Shown piece after piece: positions 52,410 through 61,900 of a stretch of DNA of 64,000 nt (its first letter is position 1; every line of letters begins with the position of its first letter). A program made the position numbers and the translations under genes. The stretch comes from Opitutaceae bacterium (lineage in GTDB: Bacteria > Verrucomicrobiota > Verrucomicrobiia > Opitutales > Opitutaceae): NCBI GenBank assembly GCA_028691845.1, contig JAQUYL010000010.1, positions 59,100 through 123,099 on the forward strand. The letters run 5' to 3'. Below the pieces are notes generated by a model. That model was not told the origin of the DNA, searched no databases, and saw only the letters and a program-made list of their open reading frames with translations.

Positions 52410-53331
52410 GTCGGTACCGGCGCCATCCGAATGCGAAGATTGCCCCCATGCCGCCCATCATCATGCCCGTTTCGGTCGGCTCGGGGATCACCGACAGAAT
52501 GGCACCGCGATAGGTGGCAATATCGGCATCGAGTGTGGCGTTCCCGTAGCCGAGGTCGTCGTAGTCGTAGATGGCAGCCGTCGTGCCCGCCATGCCGTCC
52601 AGCCCGGAGACGGCCAGCATCACCCCACCCAAACACCACGTGCCGCTGCTCTGGAAAAAGACCGCCCCGCCAGAATCGCCCGCCGAACCTTGTGCCTCGT
52701 TGCTGGTATTAAAATCGGCCGGCCGGCTGAAGAAGGTCGCAAAGCAGGCAGTCGCCGAGAAGGATTGATCCAGCAATTCCACGTTGTTGCTGCCCCAGCG
52801 GAGGACATTGCCGCCGGGAAATGTGTAGCCTTCGGCATTTACCACCTCCTCGGAGGGCGGCGTTGTCCAGATGTCGTCGTTGTCACCCAGGAGCTTGGTA
52901 ATCGTCCATTGGGTAGCGGCGGAACGCTGCTGCCCGCCGCCGACCATGTAGATCGGCGTGCCGAGCACGGGAGACGATGTTGCCAGCGTCAGCGTGGGCA
53001 GCCCCGGGTTCGCATCGATGCGAAACACATACAGGTCGGCACTCCCGATTTGCCGACCTGAGCCCGCGACCGCGTTGAAAGTTGTTCCGCAGAGGGCGAT
53101 GTTCCCCATTCCAACATGGTTCGCCGTGAGCACCCAATAACCGCCCCCGTAGCTGCCGAGGTAGATGCCGGTGGCACCGCCGATGATGCCCACATTGCCA
53201 AACCCAAATCCCAGACCGGGATCGGTTGTGTTGTTGGTGCCCGTGCCATTCACGCCGGCCACCACGACCGCGCGCGCCGGGATGGCGCAGAGAAGCAAGG
53301 CCAACCACGCCAGCGCGATCGCGCTTCTCAT
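52387..53331 (-). CDS. PEP-CTERM-anchored trypsin-like serine peptidase
   Basis: 314 residues from ATG 53331. Signal peptide 'IALAWLALLLCAIPARA'. Chymotrypsin-fold triad candidates: His in 'WVLTANHVGMG', Asp in 'ADLYVFRID', Ser in 'GSAGDSGGAVFF'. The C-terminus 'VIPEPTETGMMMGGMGAIFAFGWRRYR' is a PEP-CTERM signal (PEP, hydrophobic helix, Arg cluster), processed by an exosortase. So this is an exported, surface-anchored or released protease. No exosortase gene in the window. Sits downstream of clpX on the same strand, 16 bases after its stop. Confidence 0.85.
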   Translation of the reverse strand: MRSAIALAWLALLLCAIPARAVVVAGVNGTGTNNTTDPGLGFGFGNVGIIGGATGIYLGSYGGGYWVLTANHVGMGNIALCGTTFNAVAGSGRQIGSADLYVFRIDANPGLPTLTLATSSPVLGTPIYMVGGGQQRSAATQWTITKLLGDNDDIWTTPPSEEVVNAEGYTFPGGNVLRWGSNNVELLDQSFSATACFATFFSRPADFNTSNEAQGSAGDSGGAVFFQSSGTWCLGGVMLAVSGLDGMAGTTAAIYDYDDLGYGNATLDADIATYRGAILSVIPEPTETGMMMGGMGAIFAFGWRRYRQKNSRAG

Positions 53332-53347
53332 TCCCCAGATGGAGGCC

Positions 53348-54631
53348 CTACGCCGCGTCCTTGCTGACGGCGCGATTGACCTTCCTGAGTTGCGGCTTGC
53401 GGCGCCCATCGACAACGGCCCGGTCGATGACGACTTCCGCGATGTCGTCGCAGTGCGGCAAATCGTACATAATCTCGAGCATGAGTTTTTCAAGAATGGC
53501 GCGCAGGGCCCGGGCGCCGGTCTTCAGCTCGAGCGCCTTGACGCCAATGGCGCGAACGGCATCGCGGGTAAAGCGCAGATGCACGCCGTCCATCGCGAAG
53601 AGTTTCGAGTACTGCTTCACCATGGCGTTCTTGGTTCGAAGCAGGACCTTTTCCAGATCCTCGACCCTGAGCTCGTTGAGCACCGAGACCACCGGCAGCC
53701 GGCCGATGAATTCGGGAATCATGCCGTAATGGATGAGATCTTCGGGAGCGACGCCCTTCATCATCTCATCCGGCGTGAGGTCGTGGTCCTGATCATTGAT
53801 GTGGAAACCCAGTGATCGCTGCCCCAGCCGCTTCTTGATCACCTGATCGAGCCCGACGAATGCGCCGCCGCATATGAAAAGGATGTTGGTCGTGTTGACC
53901 TGGATGTACTCCTGGTTCGGGTGCTTGCGCCCGCCCTGGGGCGGCACGTTGCACACGGTGCCCTCGAGAATCTTGAGCAGGGCCTGCTGCACCCCCTCGC
54001 CGGAAACATCGCGCGTGATGGAGACATTTTCCGTGGTCCGGCGGATCTTGTCGATTTCGTCAATGTAGACGATGCCGCACTCGGCCTTCTTCACGTCGTA
54101 ATTGGCGGCCTGCAGGAGGCGCAGCACGACGTTCTCCACGTCCTCGCCGACGTACCCGGCCTCCGTGAGCGTGGTGGAATCGGAAATGGCAAAAGGGACG
54201 TCGAGGATCTTGGCCAGGGTGCGGGCGAGCAGGGTCTTGCCCGAACCGGTGGGGCCAACGAGGAGGATGTTGCTTTTTTCGACCTCGATCTCGCTGAACT
54301 CAGCGGCCAGCGCGGCGGAATCCTTCACCTGGCCCGAATCGAACATCAGGCGCTTGTAGTGGTTGTAAACCGCGACGGAGAGCACCTTCTTGGCGTGGTC
54401 CTGCCCGATGACAAAATCGTCCAGCACTTTCTTGATTTCGGCCGGTTTGATGAGGCGGAACGCCGGCTTGTGTTCCGCCACCGGCGCCTTGATCTCACGA
54501 TCGATGATCGTCTTGCATACGTTGACGCAGGAATCGCAGATATAGACCCCGGGACCCGCGATGATCTTGCGGACCTCCGTCTGCGATTTGCCGCAGAACG
54601 AGCAGAGTGTCATGCGTGACGACTTGGCCAT
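53348..54631 (-). CDS. clpX: ATP-dependent Clp protease ATP-binding subunit ClpX
   Basis: 427 residues. N-terminal zinc finger '[11 protein letters not shown]...CDSCVNVC' (4 Cys), Walker A '[16 protein letters not shown]', Walker B '[10 protein letters not shown]', pore loop '[11 protein letters not shown]', and '[16 protein letters not shown]' sensor region. The IGF-type ClpP docking loop appears as 'RSLGFHI'. Unfolds tagged substrates for ClpP. Third gene of tig-clpP-clpX. Confidence 0.98.
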   Translation of the reverse strand: MAKSSRMTLCSFCGKSQTEVRKIIAGPGVYICDSCVNVCKTIIDREIKAPVAEHKPAFRLIKPAEIKKVLDDFVIGQDHAKKVLSVAVYNHYKRLMFDSGQVKDSAALAAEFSEIEVEKSNILLVGPTGSGKTLLARTLAKILDVPFAISDSTTLTEAGYVGEDVENVVLRLLQAANYDVKKAECGIVYIDEIDKIRRTTENVSITRDVSGEGVQQALLKILEGTVCNVPPQGGRKHPNQEYIQVNTTNILFICGGAFVGLDQVIKKRLGQRSLGFHINDQDHDLTPDEMMKGVAPEDLIHYGMIPEFIGRLPVVSVLNELRVEDLEKVLLRTKNAMVKQYSKLFAMDGVHLRFTRDAVRAIGVKALELKTGARALRAILEKLMLEIMYDLPHCDDIAEVVIDRAVVDGRRKPQLRKVNRAVSKDAA

Positions 54632-54706
54632 AAGTTATCGTATCGGCGAGCGATCGGGGTTAGTCGAGGGATTTTTTCCCCTCACGGGCCGCGCCGTTGG
54701 TCTCCC

Positions 54707-55327
54707 TCAGGCCGCGCTTTGCACGGCCAGCTGCTGCGCATCGCGGGTAGACGCCACGACATGGTCAACGATGCCGTAGGCCTTGGCCTCCTCGGCACTC
54801 ATGTAGTAGTCGCGATCGGAGTCCTTTTCCACCTGTTCGGGAGTCTTGCCGGCATGCTTGGCGATCACCTCGTTGAGCGTGCGGCGCCAGCGGAGAATCT
54901 CCTTCGCGGCGATGGCAATGTCGGTCGCCTGACCGCCTATCCCGCCCGAGGGCTGATGGATCATCACGCGGCTGTTGGGCAGGGCGAAACGCTTCCCCTT
55001 GGACCCCGCCGCCAGCAGCACGGTGCTCATGCTCGCGGCCATGCCAATGCAATAGGTCACCACGTCGCACTGCAGGAAATTCATCGTGTCATAGATGGCC
55101 ATGCCTCCCGTCACGACGCCGCCCGGCGAATTGATGTAGAGATGGATGTCCTTCTTTGGATCCTCCATCTGCAGGAAAAGCATCTGGGCGATGACCAGAT
55201 TAGCCACGACATCATCGATCGGCGTGCCGATGAAAATGATGCGATCCTTGAGCAGGCGGCTGTAGATGTCCATCGACCGTTCACCGCGGCCGGTGTTTTC
55301 GAGGACGATGGGGACGTAATAGCTCAC
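54707..55327 (-). CDS. clpP: ATP-dependent Clp protease proteolytic subunit
   Basis: 206 residues from a GTG with AGGAG seven bases upstream. Catalytic Ser in '[14 protein letters not shown]', His in '[15 protein letters not shown]', Asp in '[24 protein letters not shown]'. '[20 protein letters not shown]' at the N-terminus is typical. Forms the tetradecameric proteolytic chamber. The propeptide is short. 15 bases downstream of tig. Confidence 0.98.
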   Translation of the reverse strand: MSYYVPIVLENTGRGERSMDIYSRLLKDRIIFIGTPIDDVVANLVIAQMLFLQMEDPKKDIHLYINSPGGVVTGGMAIYDTMNFLQCDVVTYCIGMAASMSTVLLAAGSKGKRFALPNSRVMIHQPSGGIGGQATDIAIAAKEILRWRRTLNEVIAKHAGKTPEQVEKDSDRDYYMSAEEAKAYGIVDHVVASTRDAQQLAVQSAA

Positions 55328-55342
55328 GTTGGACTCCTTGGC

Positions 55343-56665
55343 TTAGGCTTTGGCGGTGGCTGAGAGCTTTACGGTAGCTTTGGCGACTAGGAAATCAAGG
55401 GTCTTGTCGAAAAGGATCTGCTGTTGCACCGCGTGCAACCGGCTGCGCTCCTTGCCCAGTTCCTTGGCCAGTTTGTCGGGCCTCTCCCCGCTCCGCATGG
55501 CTTCGCGCATGAGCCATTTGTTGAAATCTTCCTTCTCGACGGTGAGTTTCTCCGCCTGGGCGATTTTGGCGAGCATGAGCTGCACTTTCACGCGGGACAA
55601 CGCCGCCCGGCTGGCGCTTTCGTAGAGATCCTTCTTGTTTTGCTCGAATTGCTCCTGCGGCACGCCCCGCCGCATGTTTTCCTCGATGAATTGCCGCAGC
55701 ACGCCGTCACGCTCGGAGGCAATCAGGCTCTCCGGCACGGGGAAATTCCCCCGCACCACCAGCGCGTCGGTGATCTGGCGGCGTTGCGCTGCCCGGTTTT
55801 CGTATTCCTTGCGGGTCTTGAGATTCCCTTGGATCTGCGCCCGGAGCCCGTCAATATTTTCAACGTTGTGCGCCTTGAAAAAGGCATCATCAAGCGGGGG
55901 GAGCACGCGCTCACGCACTTCCTGCACGTCGATCGCATAGCTGACGGTCTTTCCCCCCAGCGCCGGCGCCGCGGGAAACTCCGCCGGGAAGACGATGGAG
56001 GCGGTTTTTTTGTCTCCGGCCTTGGCGCCGGCCAGCTGTGCGCCCATCCCTGGCAGTATCCCGTCCGGTCCGCCGATCTCCTCCCAAGTCTGCGGTGCCT
56101 TGGCATAAATGCCCTTGTCGCCGACCAGTTCGGCAATCGACTTGCCATCAAGGCTGCCTTCATAGCCGAACCGCACATAATCGCCTTTTTGGGCCGTCCG
56201 GTCCACCACCTTGAAATCCGCCCGCTCCTGCCGCAATCCCTCGACCACCTGGTCGATTTCGGTTTCGGTCGGATCCGTGGGCTGCACCTCGGTCTCCAGG
56301 CCGACATAGTCCGGCAGCGTAAATTCGGGCCGCAAATCAACGGTGAACTTGATGGCTGCCGACAGGCCCGCCTCGACCGTCCCCGGCTCAACGTCCACCA
56401 GCGATATAACGTCGATCTTCGCCTGCTCGACTCCTTCGCTGTAGGCCTTGCTTACCACCTTGTTCTTGAATTCATCCTGCAGTTCCTTGCCATAGCGTTT
56501 CACCACCAGTTCGGCCGGCGCCCGCCCGGGGCGGAAACCGGGCAAATGCGCGAACTTGGTGAATTCACCGACGACGGTTTTATACACGCCGTCGACTTCG
56601 CTCTTGTCGAGGGTAACAACCAAGGTCTTGCGGGTTTCGTTGGTATCGGAGATTTGGACGTTCAC
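55343..56665 (-). CDS. tig: Trigger factor (ribosome-associated chaperone, PPIase)
   Basis: 440 residues, GTG start. Ribosome-binding signature region 'FAHLPGFRPGRAPAELVVKRYG', then an FKBP-like PPIase domain ('AQKGDYVRFGYEGSLDGK', 'KTASIVFPAEFP') and a helical C-terminal domain ('IEENMRRGVPQEQFEQNKKDLYESASRAALSRVKVQLML'). First gene of the conserved tig-clpP-clpX operon; its promoter must lie in the 150-base gap shared with divergent tsaB. Confidence 0.96.
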   Translation of the reverse strand: MNVQISDTNETRKTLVVTLDKSEVDGVYKTVVGEFTKFAHLPGFRPGRAPAELVVKRYGKELQDEFKNKVVSKAYSEGVEQAKIDVISLVDVEPGTVEAGLSAAIKFTVDLRPEFTLPDYVGLETEVQPTDPTETEIDQVVEGLRQERADFKVVDRTAQKGDYVRFGYEGSLDGKSIAELVGDKGIYAKAPQTWEEIGGPDGILPGMGAQLAGAKAGDKKTASIVFPAEFPAAPALGGKTVSYAIDVQEVRERVLPPLDDAFFKAHNVENIDGLRAQIQGNLKTRKEYENRAAQRRQITDALVVRGNFPVPESLIASERDGVLRQFIEENMRRGVPQEQFEQNKKDLYESASRAALSRVKVQLMLAKIAQAEKLTVEKEDFNKWLMREAMRSGERPDKLAKELGKERSRLHAVQQQILFDKTLDFLVAKATVKLSATAKA

Positions 56666-56816
56666 AAAAAGAATCCGTTATTATTTGGTGCGTAGAATCG
56701 TTCACGGTAGGTGACGGTTTTGCCCGCGGTCAATGCCAGACTGCGCCGAAACCGGGCACCGGCAGGAGAAAGCGCCTTGGTTTTTTCTCCGCACCCCTGC
56801 AACCTGTCCTCCCATC

Positions 56817-57521
56817 ATGCCTTCGCTGGTCCAACTCCTTGCCCTCCATCGCCACCTGCTGGTGCTCGACGCCTCATCCACGGTGATCCAGGTCGGGCTG
56901 CTTCGGGCGGACGCTCACCCGGTCTGGCGCCATGCGCAGACCGATGCCAATCAAGGGCTGTTCACCCAAGCTGCCGCTTGCCTCGCCGAAGGGGGCGGCC
57001 GCTCGATGGCGGAAATCGAGGCGTTTGTGTTTTGCGAAGGCCCGGGCTCGATGCTCGGTGTGCGCACGGCGGCGATGGCCATTCGCGCCTGGCAGGCGGT
57101 GGCGGAGTCGCCCCGTCCGGCCTACCGTTATCAAAGCCTCACCGTGGTGGCGCACGAACTCGTCCGTCGGGGCGAAGCCGCGCCCTTTGCCGTCATTGCC
57201 GACGCACGCCGTGACCTCTGGCACTTGGTCGAAGTCGGCCCCGACCTGAATCCTCAGCCGCTCAAACGCGTGCCTGCCGAGGAACTCGCCTTGTTCCCCG
57301 GCCCCGTGTGGACGCCGAAGACATTCAAGTTGTGGAGTCAGCCGCCGCTGGAAACCCGTCCGCACGAATACGATCTCCCAACCCTGCTGGCCGCCCTCCC
57401 CGACAAGGAACTGTTTGTCCTTGCGGATGCGCCGGACGCGTTCCAGCACGACGCTCCTGCCTACAAAAAGTGGTCACCGCAGATTCATAGGGCCGCAACA
57501 CGGTCGACCCCCACCCATTGA
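56817..57521 (+). CDS. tsaB: tRNA threonylcarbamoyladenosine biosynthesis protein TsaB
   Basis: 234 residues from ATG 56817. ASKHA start '[19 protein letters not shown]', '[23 protein letters not shown]' (the GPGSFTGxR motif) and '[17 protein letters not shown]'. TsaB scaffolds TsaD and TsaE to make t6A37. Upstream in-frame extension is unconvincing. Followed at once by alr. Confidence 0.88.
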   Translation: MPSLVQLLALHRHLLVLDASSTVIQVGLLRADAHPVWRHAQTDANQGLFTQAAACLAEGGGRSMAEIEAFVFCEGPGSMLGVRTAAMAIRAWQAVAESPRPAYRYQSLTVVAHELVRRGEAAPFAVIADARRDLWHLVEVGPDLNPQPLKRVPAEELALFPGPVWTPKTFKLWSQPPLETRPHEYDLPTLLAALPDKELFVLADAPDAFQHDAPAYKKWSPQIHRAATRSTPTH

Positions 57522-57522
57522 C

Positions 57523-58674
57523 ATGCCCCCTCCCTCTCAACTGCCCCTGCGCTGCTGGGCCGAAATCGATCTCGCGGCCCTGGAACGCAATCTCAGGTTG
57601 ATTCGCGCCTCGCTGCCGGCGCACATCAAATACGTCGCCGTCGTCAAGGCCGACGCCTACGGACACGGCCTGCCCCAGACCGCCGCTCATCTCATGCACG
57701 CCGGCGCCGATCTTTTCGCAGTCGCCAACATCACCGAGGCCACGACCATCCGTGAGCTCAGTCCGAACTGGCCCATCCTGATGCTCAGCCCGGTCCTTCC
57801 CGAGGAGGATGCGCACCTCGCGGAATACGACCTCGCCGCCACCGTGTCCTCGACGGAGGAACTCGCCCGCTTCGACGCCGTCGGCCGCGCCGCCGGCCGT
57901 CCCATCGCCGTGCACTTGAAGATCGATACGGGCATGGGCCGCCTCGGCGTCTGGCACGAGGACACTCCCGCGCTTTACGAGCGTCTTCGCGCCTCGCAAG
58001 GCGTGCGTCTCTCCGGGGTGTTCACGCATTTCTCCAGCGCCGATGAGGACCTCGCCTTCACCGGACTGCAGCGGCAGCGCTTCCTCGATGCTATCGCCCG
58101 GTGCCCCGGGCTCGATCCTCAATCCCTCCTTATCCATGCCGACAACAGCGCCGGCCTCGAAACCACTCCTGGCGGCAGCGTGTTTAACGCCGTCCGCGTG
58201 GGCCTGTTGCAGTTTGGCATTCTGCCCCATCCCCATTCCATGCTCGCACGCGTGCATACCGAGCCGGTGTTCAGCTTCCACACCCGCGTCGGCTTGATCA
58301 AGCGCCTGCCCGCCGGCACCAGCATCAGTTACGGGCGCACGCACACTCTGCGCCGCGATTCGCGCGTCGCCGTATTGACGGCCGGATACGGCGATGGCAT
58401 CGCCCGCGCCTGCAGCAACCGGGCCCAAGTGCTCATTCACGGACACCGCTGCCCTGTGCTCGGTCGCGTGACCATGGATCAGACCATAGTGGACGTCACC
58501 GATCTGCCGGTGGACCTGCACTGCGGAGACCAGGCCACTTTGGTCGGACGGCAGGGCCCGGAGCAAATCACCGTTACCGAATTCAGCGAATGGTCGGATT
58601 CCATTTCCTGGGAAACACTTTGTTCTGTCACGAAACGTGTTCCGCGCTTGTACCGGACTGCCCTCGGAACGTAA
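57523..58674 (+). CDS. alr: Alanine racemase
   Basis: 383 residues from ATG 57523, which begins one base after the tsaB stop. PLP-Lys motif '[13 protein letters not shown]', '[13 protein letters not shown]', catalytic Tyr in '[13 protein letters not shown]', and '[18 protein letters not shown]' with the conserved Met-Asp pair. Converts L- to D-alanine for peptidoglycan. tsaB-alr form an operon. Confidence 0.97.
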   Translation: MPPPSQLPLRCWAEIDLAALERNLRLIRASLPAHIKYVAVVKADAYGHGLPQTAAHLMHAGADLFAVANITEATTIRELSPNWPILMLSPVLPEEDAHLAEYDLAATVSSTEELARFDAVGRAAGRPIAVHLKIDTGMGRLGVWHEDTPALYERLRASQGVRLSGVFTHFSSADEDLAFTGLQRQRFLDAIARCPGLDPQSLLIHADNSAGLETTPGGSVFNAVRVGLLQFGILPHPHSMLARVHTEPVFSFHTRVGLIKRLPAGTSISYGRTHTLRRDSRVAVLTAGYGDGIARACSNRAQVLIHGHRCPVLGRVTMDQTIVDVTDLPVDLHCGDQATLVGRQGPEQITVTEFSEWSDSISWETLCSVTKRVPRLYRTALGT

Positions 58675-58899
58675 CCACCCGCCGGGCGCTGGAGACGCAG
58701 GCTAAGCAAAGCCGGTTGGCATGGTCCTTTCCGGCAAGCTTTATCGCCATCACTGGAGCACTGATTTACCATTTATTATCAGGTCAAATGGACCCAAATC
58801 TGGATGCCAAAATCGGCAATCCTTTTGCTTTCATTAGCATGCAGATGAGGCGCTTGAGATTCTCGGCGTGCGCCGTTCCGACCTCCCCAAGGAATCCGT

Positions 58900-58928
58900 T
58901 TGACTCTAGGGTGTTTTCCTTATTTATT
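58900..58928 (+). promoter_or_regulatory. Candidate sigma-70-like promoter for the repeat-protein gene
   Basis: TTGACT (58900-58905), 17-base spacer, TTTATT (58923-58928), located 67 bases before the ATG of the giant protein in an A+T-richer part of the 320-base gap after alr. The -10 match is poor; elsewhere in this gap (58675-58899) I see no gene. Confidence 0.35.
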
Positions 58929-58994
58929 AGCATTGTGAAAGCGCGATGCTCAGGCCCATCGACAACGCTTCCTACGCCGTCTGTGGCTGCGTTC

Positions 58995-61900
58995 ATGAAT
59001 AGCCTGTTGGCAGGCCTCGTCGTCCTGCTTTTTTACGTGGTGTCGATTCCTGCCCAGACCGTCACCAACTGGACTGGTGGCGGCAGCGGCAAATATTGGG
59101 CGACGGCGGCCAACTGGAGCAACGGCGTGCCCAACACGACCAATGGCATCGCCCAATTCAACACGAACACTGCCAAAACCCCCCAAATCAAAGCCAACAC
59201 GTCGGTAGGCCAAATTGTTTTCACGAGCGGCAGCGACGCGGAGTCTTTCACCGGCAGCAATCGCACCCTGACGATAAATGGTGTCAGCGGTATCGGCATC
59301 GACAACCAAGGCAGCCTCACCCAGACGTTTGCCAACAAGTTCGCCTTGGGGAGCAGTCAAACGTGGCAGACCACGGCCAACGGCGGCGGGCTCACCTTCA
59401 ATAGTGCCATCAATCTCAACGCCTATACGCTGACTCTCGGTCTGGCCGCGAGCGGAACGTCGACCGTCACTTTGGGCGCGTCGGTCAGAGGCACCGGCGG
59501 CCTGACGGCAAACGGAGCTGGCACCGTCATCATCGCTGCGTATCAAGCCTATACCGGCCCCACGACCATCAATAGCGGAGCCACCATTCGGTTGGGTGGC
59601 GCCGATGGTTTGACCGACGATAATGCACTGACGGTCAACTCCGGGGGCACGTACGACCTGAACGGGACCTCGGACACTCTTGGCACCATTGCCGGCGCGG
59701 GCAGCATCACGCTGGGCAGCGGCACCCTGACGGTCTCGGGCGACGGTTCCACGACGTTTTCGGGCACGATCAGTGGTACGGGAGGCCTGACCAAATCCAC
59801 CGGAACGGGTACGCTCACTCTCTCTGGCGCCAGCACCTACAGCGGCACGACCAATATCAACGCGGGTGCCATCCGGATCGAGAATGCCACCGCCCTCGGC
59901 AGCAGCGCCGGTGGCACCGTGGTCTCCACGGGCGAGGCGCTTGAAGTGGCCAACAACATCACCGTCTCAGGGGAAGCGCTCACGATCACCGGCACCGGCG
60001 TCTCGACTGGCGGCGCGCTGCGCAATGTCAGCGGCGCCAATGAATGGGCCGGATCCATCACTCTAAGCGGCGCCAGTCGCATCAATTCCGACGCCGGCAC
60101 GCTGACGATTTCAGGCGGCATCAGTGGCACGCGGAACCTCACCTTGGGCGGGGAGGGTGACATCACGGTCTCCGGCATCATCGGCACCGGAGCCCGCACC
60201 GTCACCAAGGATGGCACTGGCACGCTCACGCTCTCGGGTGCCAACACCTATACCGGCGTCACCACCGTCAGTGCGGGCACCCTGATCGCGGCCAACGCCA
60301 GCGCCCTCGGCACCACCGCCCATACCGACACGATCAGCTCGGGGGCCACGTTCGGGATTCAAGGCGGCATCACGCTCGATTCGAGCCAGACCCTTTCCAT
60401 CGCCGGCTCTGGCGCCGCCGGCCGCAACGGGGCAATCGACAACATTTCGGGCACCAATACGATCGCGGGGCCGATCACCCTCGCGGGCAGCGCCACCGTC
60501 GGGGCTGCCACCGATTCGCAGCTCACGCTGTCCGAGGCGATTGGTCTCGGCGCCAACACCCTCACGCTGGGCGGCGCGACCGCCACTGGCGGCATCATAT
60601 CCAGCGGCGCTATCAGCGGCACCGGCAACATCCTGGTGGCCGGCGGCACCAACACGCTGAGCAACGCCGCCAACACCTACAGCGGCACGACCACGATCAA
60701 TGCCGGCATCTTGAAGATTTCCGCCGACACCAATCTCGGAGCCGTGCCCGGCAGCGTCACTTCAGCCAATATCACCCTGGGTGGCGGCACGCTCGAGGCC
60801 ACGGCGGGCTTCACTCTGGCGGCCAACCGCGGGATCACGCTCACCGAAGCCACCAACAGCAACATCACGGCCGACACCAGTCAAACCCTCTCCTATGGCG
60901 GGATCATCGCCGGCAGCGGCAATCTCACCTTCGGCACAACCTCGACCGGAACGGGCACGGTCGCGTTGTCCGACGCCAGCACCTACTCGGGTACCTCCAC
61001 GATTGCCGCCGGCACGGTCCGATACGACGCGAACAATGCACTGCCCACCGCCACCGCCCTGACGATTGCCTCCGGAGCCACTCTCAATCTGAACAACTAC
61101 GATGCCCAGATCGGATCGCTCTCCGGCTCCGGCACCGTGGACCTCACCACCGCCTCCGCCAACAAGACCCTGACCGTGGGGGATGCCGCCAGCACCGCGT
61201 TCTCGGGAGTCATCCAGGATTCCGGCTCCGGCGCCGCGCTTAACCTGGCCAAACAGGGTACCGGCACTCTGACCCTTTCGGGCACCAACAGCTATAGCGG
61301 GACAACGAGCGTGGCGGCGGGGACCCTGGTGGCGGCAAGCAACACGGCACTGGGCACAAGTGCCGGCGCCACTTCGGTGACCAGCGGGGCCACGCTCGCC
61401 CTGCAGGGCAACATCACGGTGACGGGCGAGGCGCTGACCCTCAACGGCAGCGGCGCGGCCAGTGCCGGTGCGCTTAACAATCTCAGCGGCAACAACACCT
61501 GGGCGGGAGACATCTCGCTGGGCTCGGCGGCGACGATCACCTCCACGGCCGGCCAGGGAACCATCGGCGACGGCACCTCCTTTGCCAATGCCGTCAATCT
61601 CGCCGGCAACACCCTCACGCTCAATGTCGGCTCGGGCAGCAGCCTCTACTTCAACTCCCAGGTCGGCCAGACCGGCGGCGACACCGGGGCGGTGACCATC
61701 AACGGTCCAACCGGCGGGACCGTGACCTATTACGGCGACCAGAATACCTACACGGGCACGACCACCATCAATTCCGGCACCCTCATTGTCGACACCTCCG
61801 CCTATGCCCAGAACGGCATCCTGGGCAGCGTCGTCATCGGCGACGGCTCAGCCAATGCCGCCAGACTGCAAATGGGCCAGGGGGCCACCCCCGCCGCCAG

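Noticed and set aside
58590..58994. Upstream extension of the giant repeat protein
   Set aside because: Overlaps the end of alr in another frame and would bury the signal peptide; the ATG at 58995 gives a normal exported protein.
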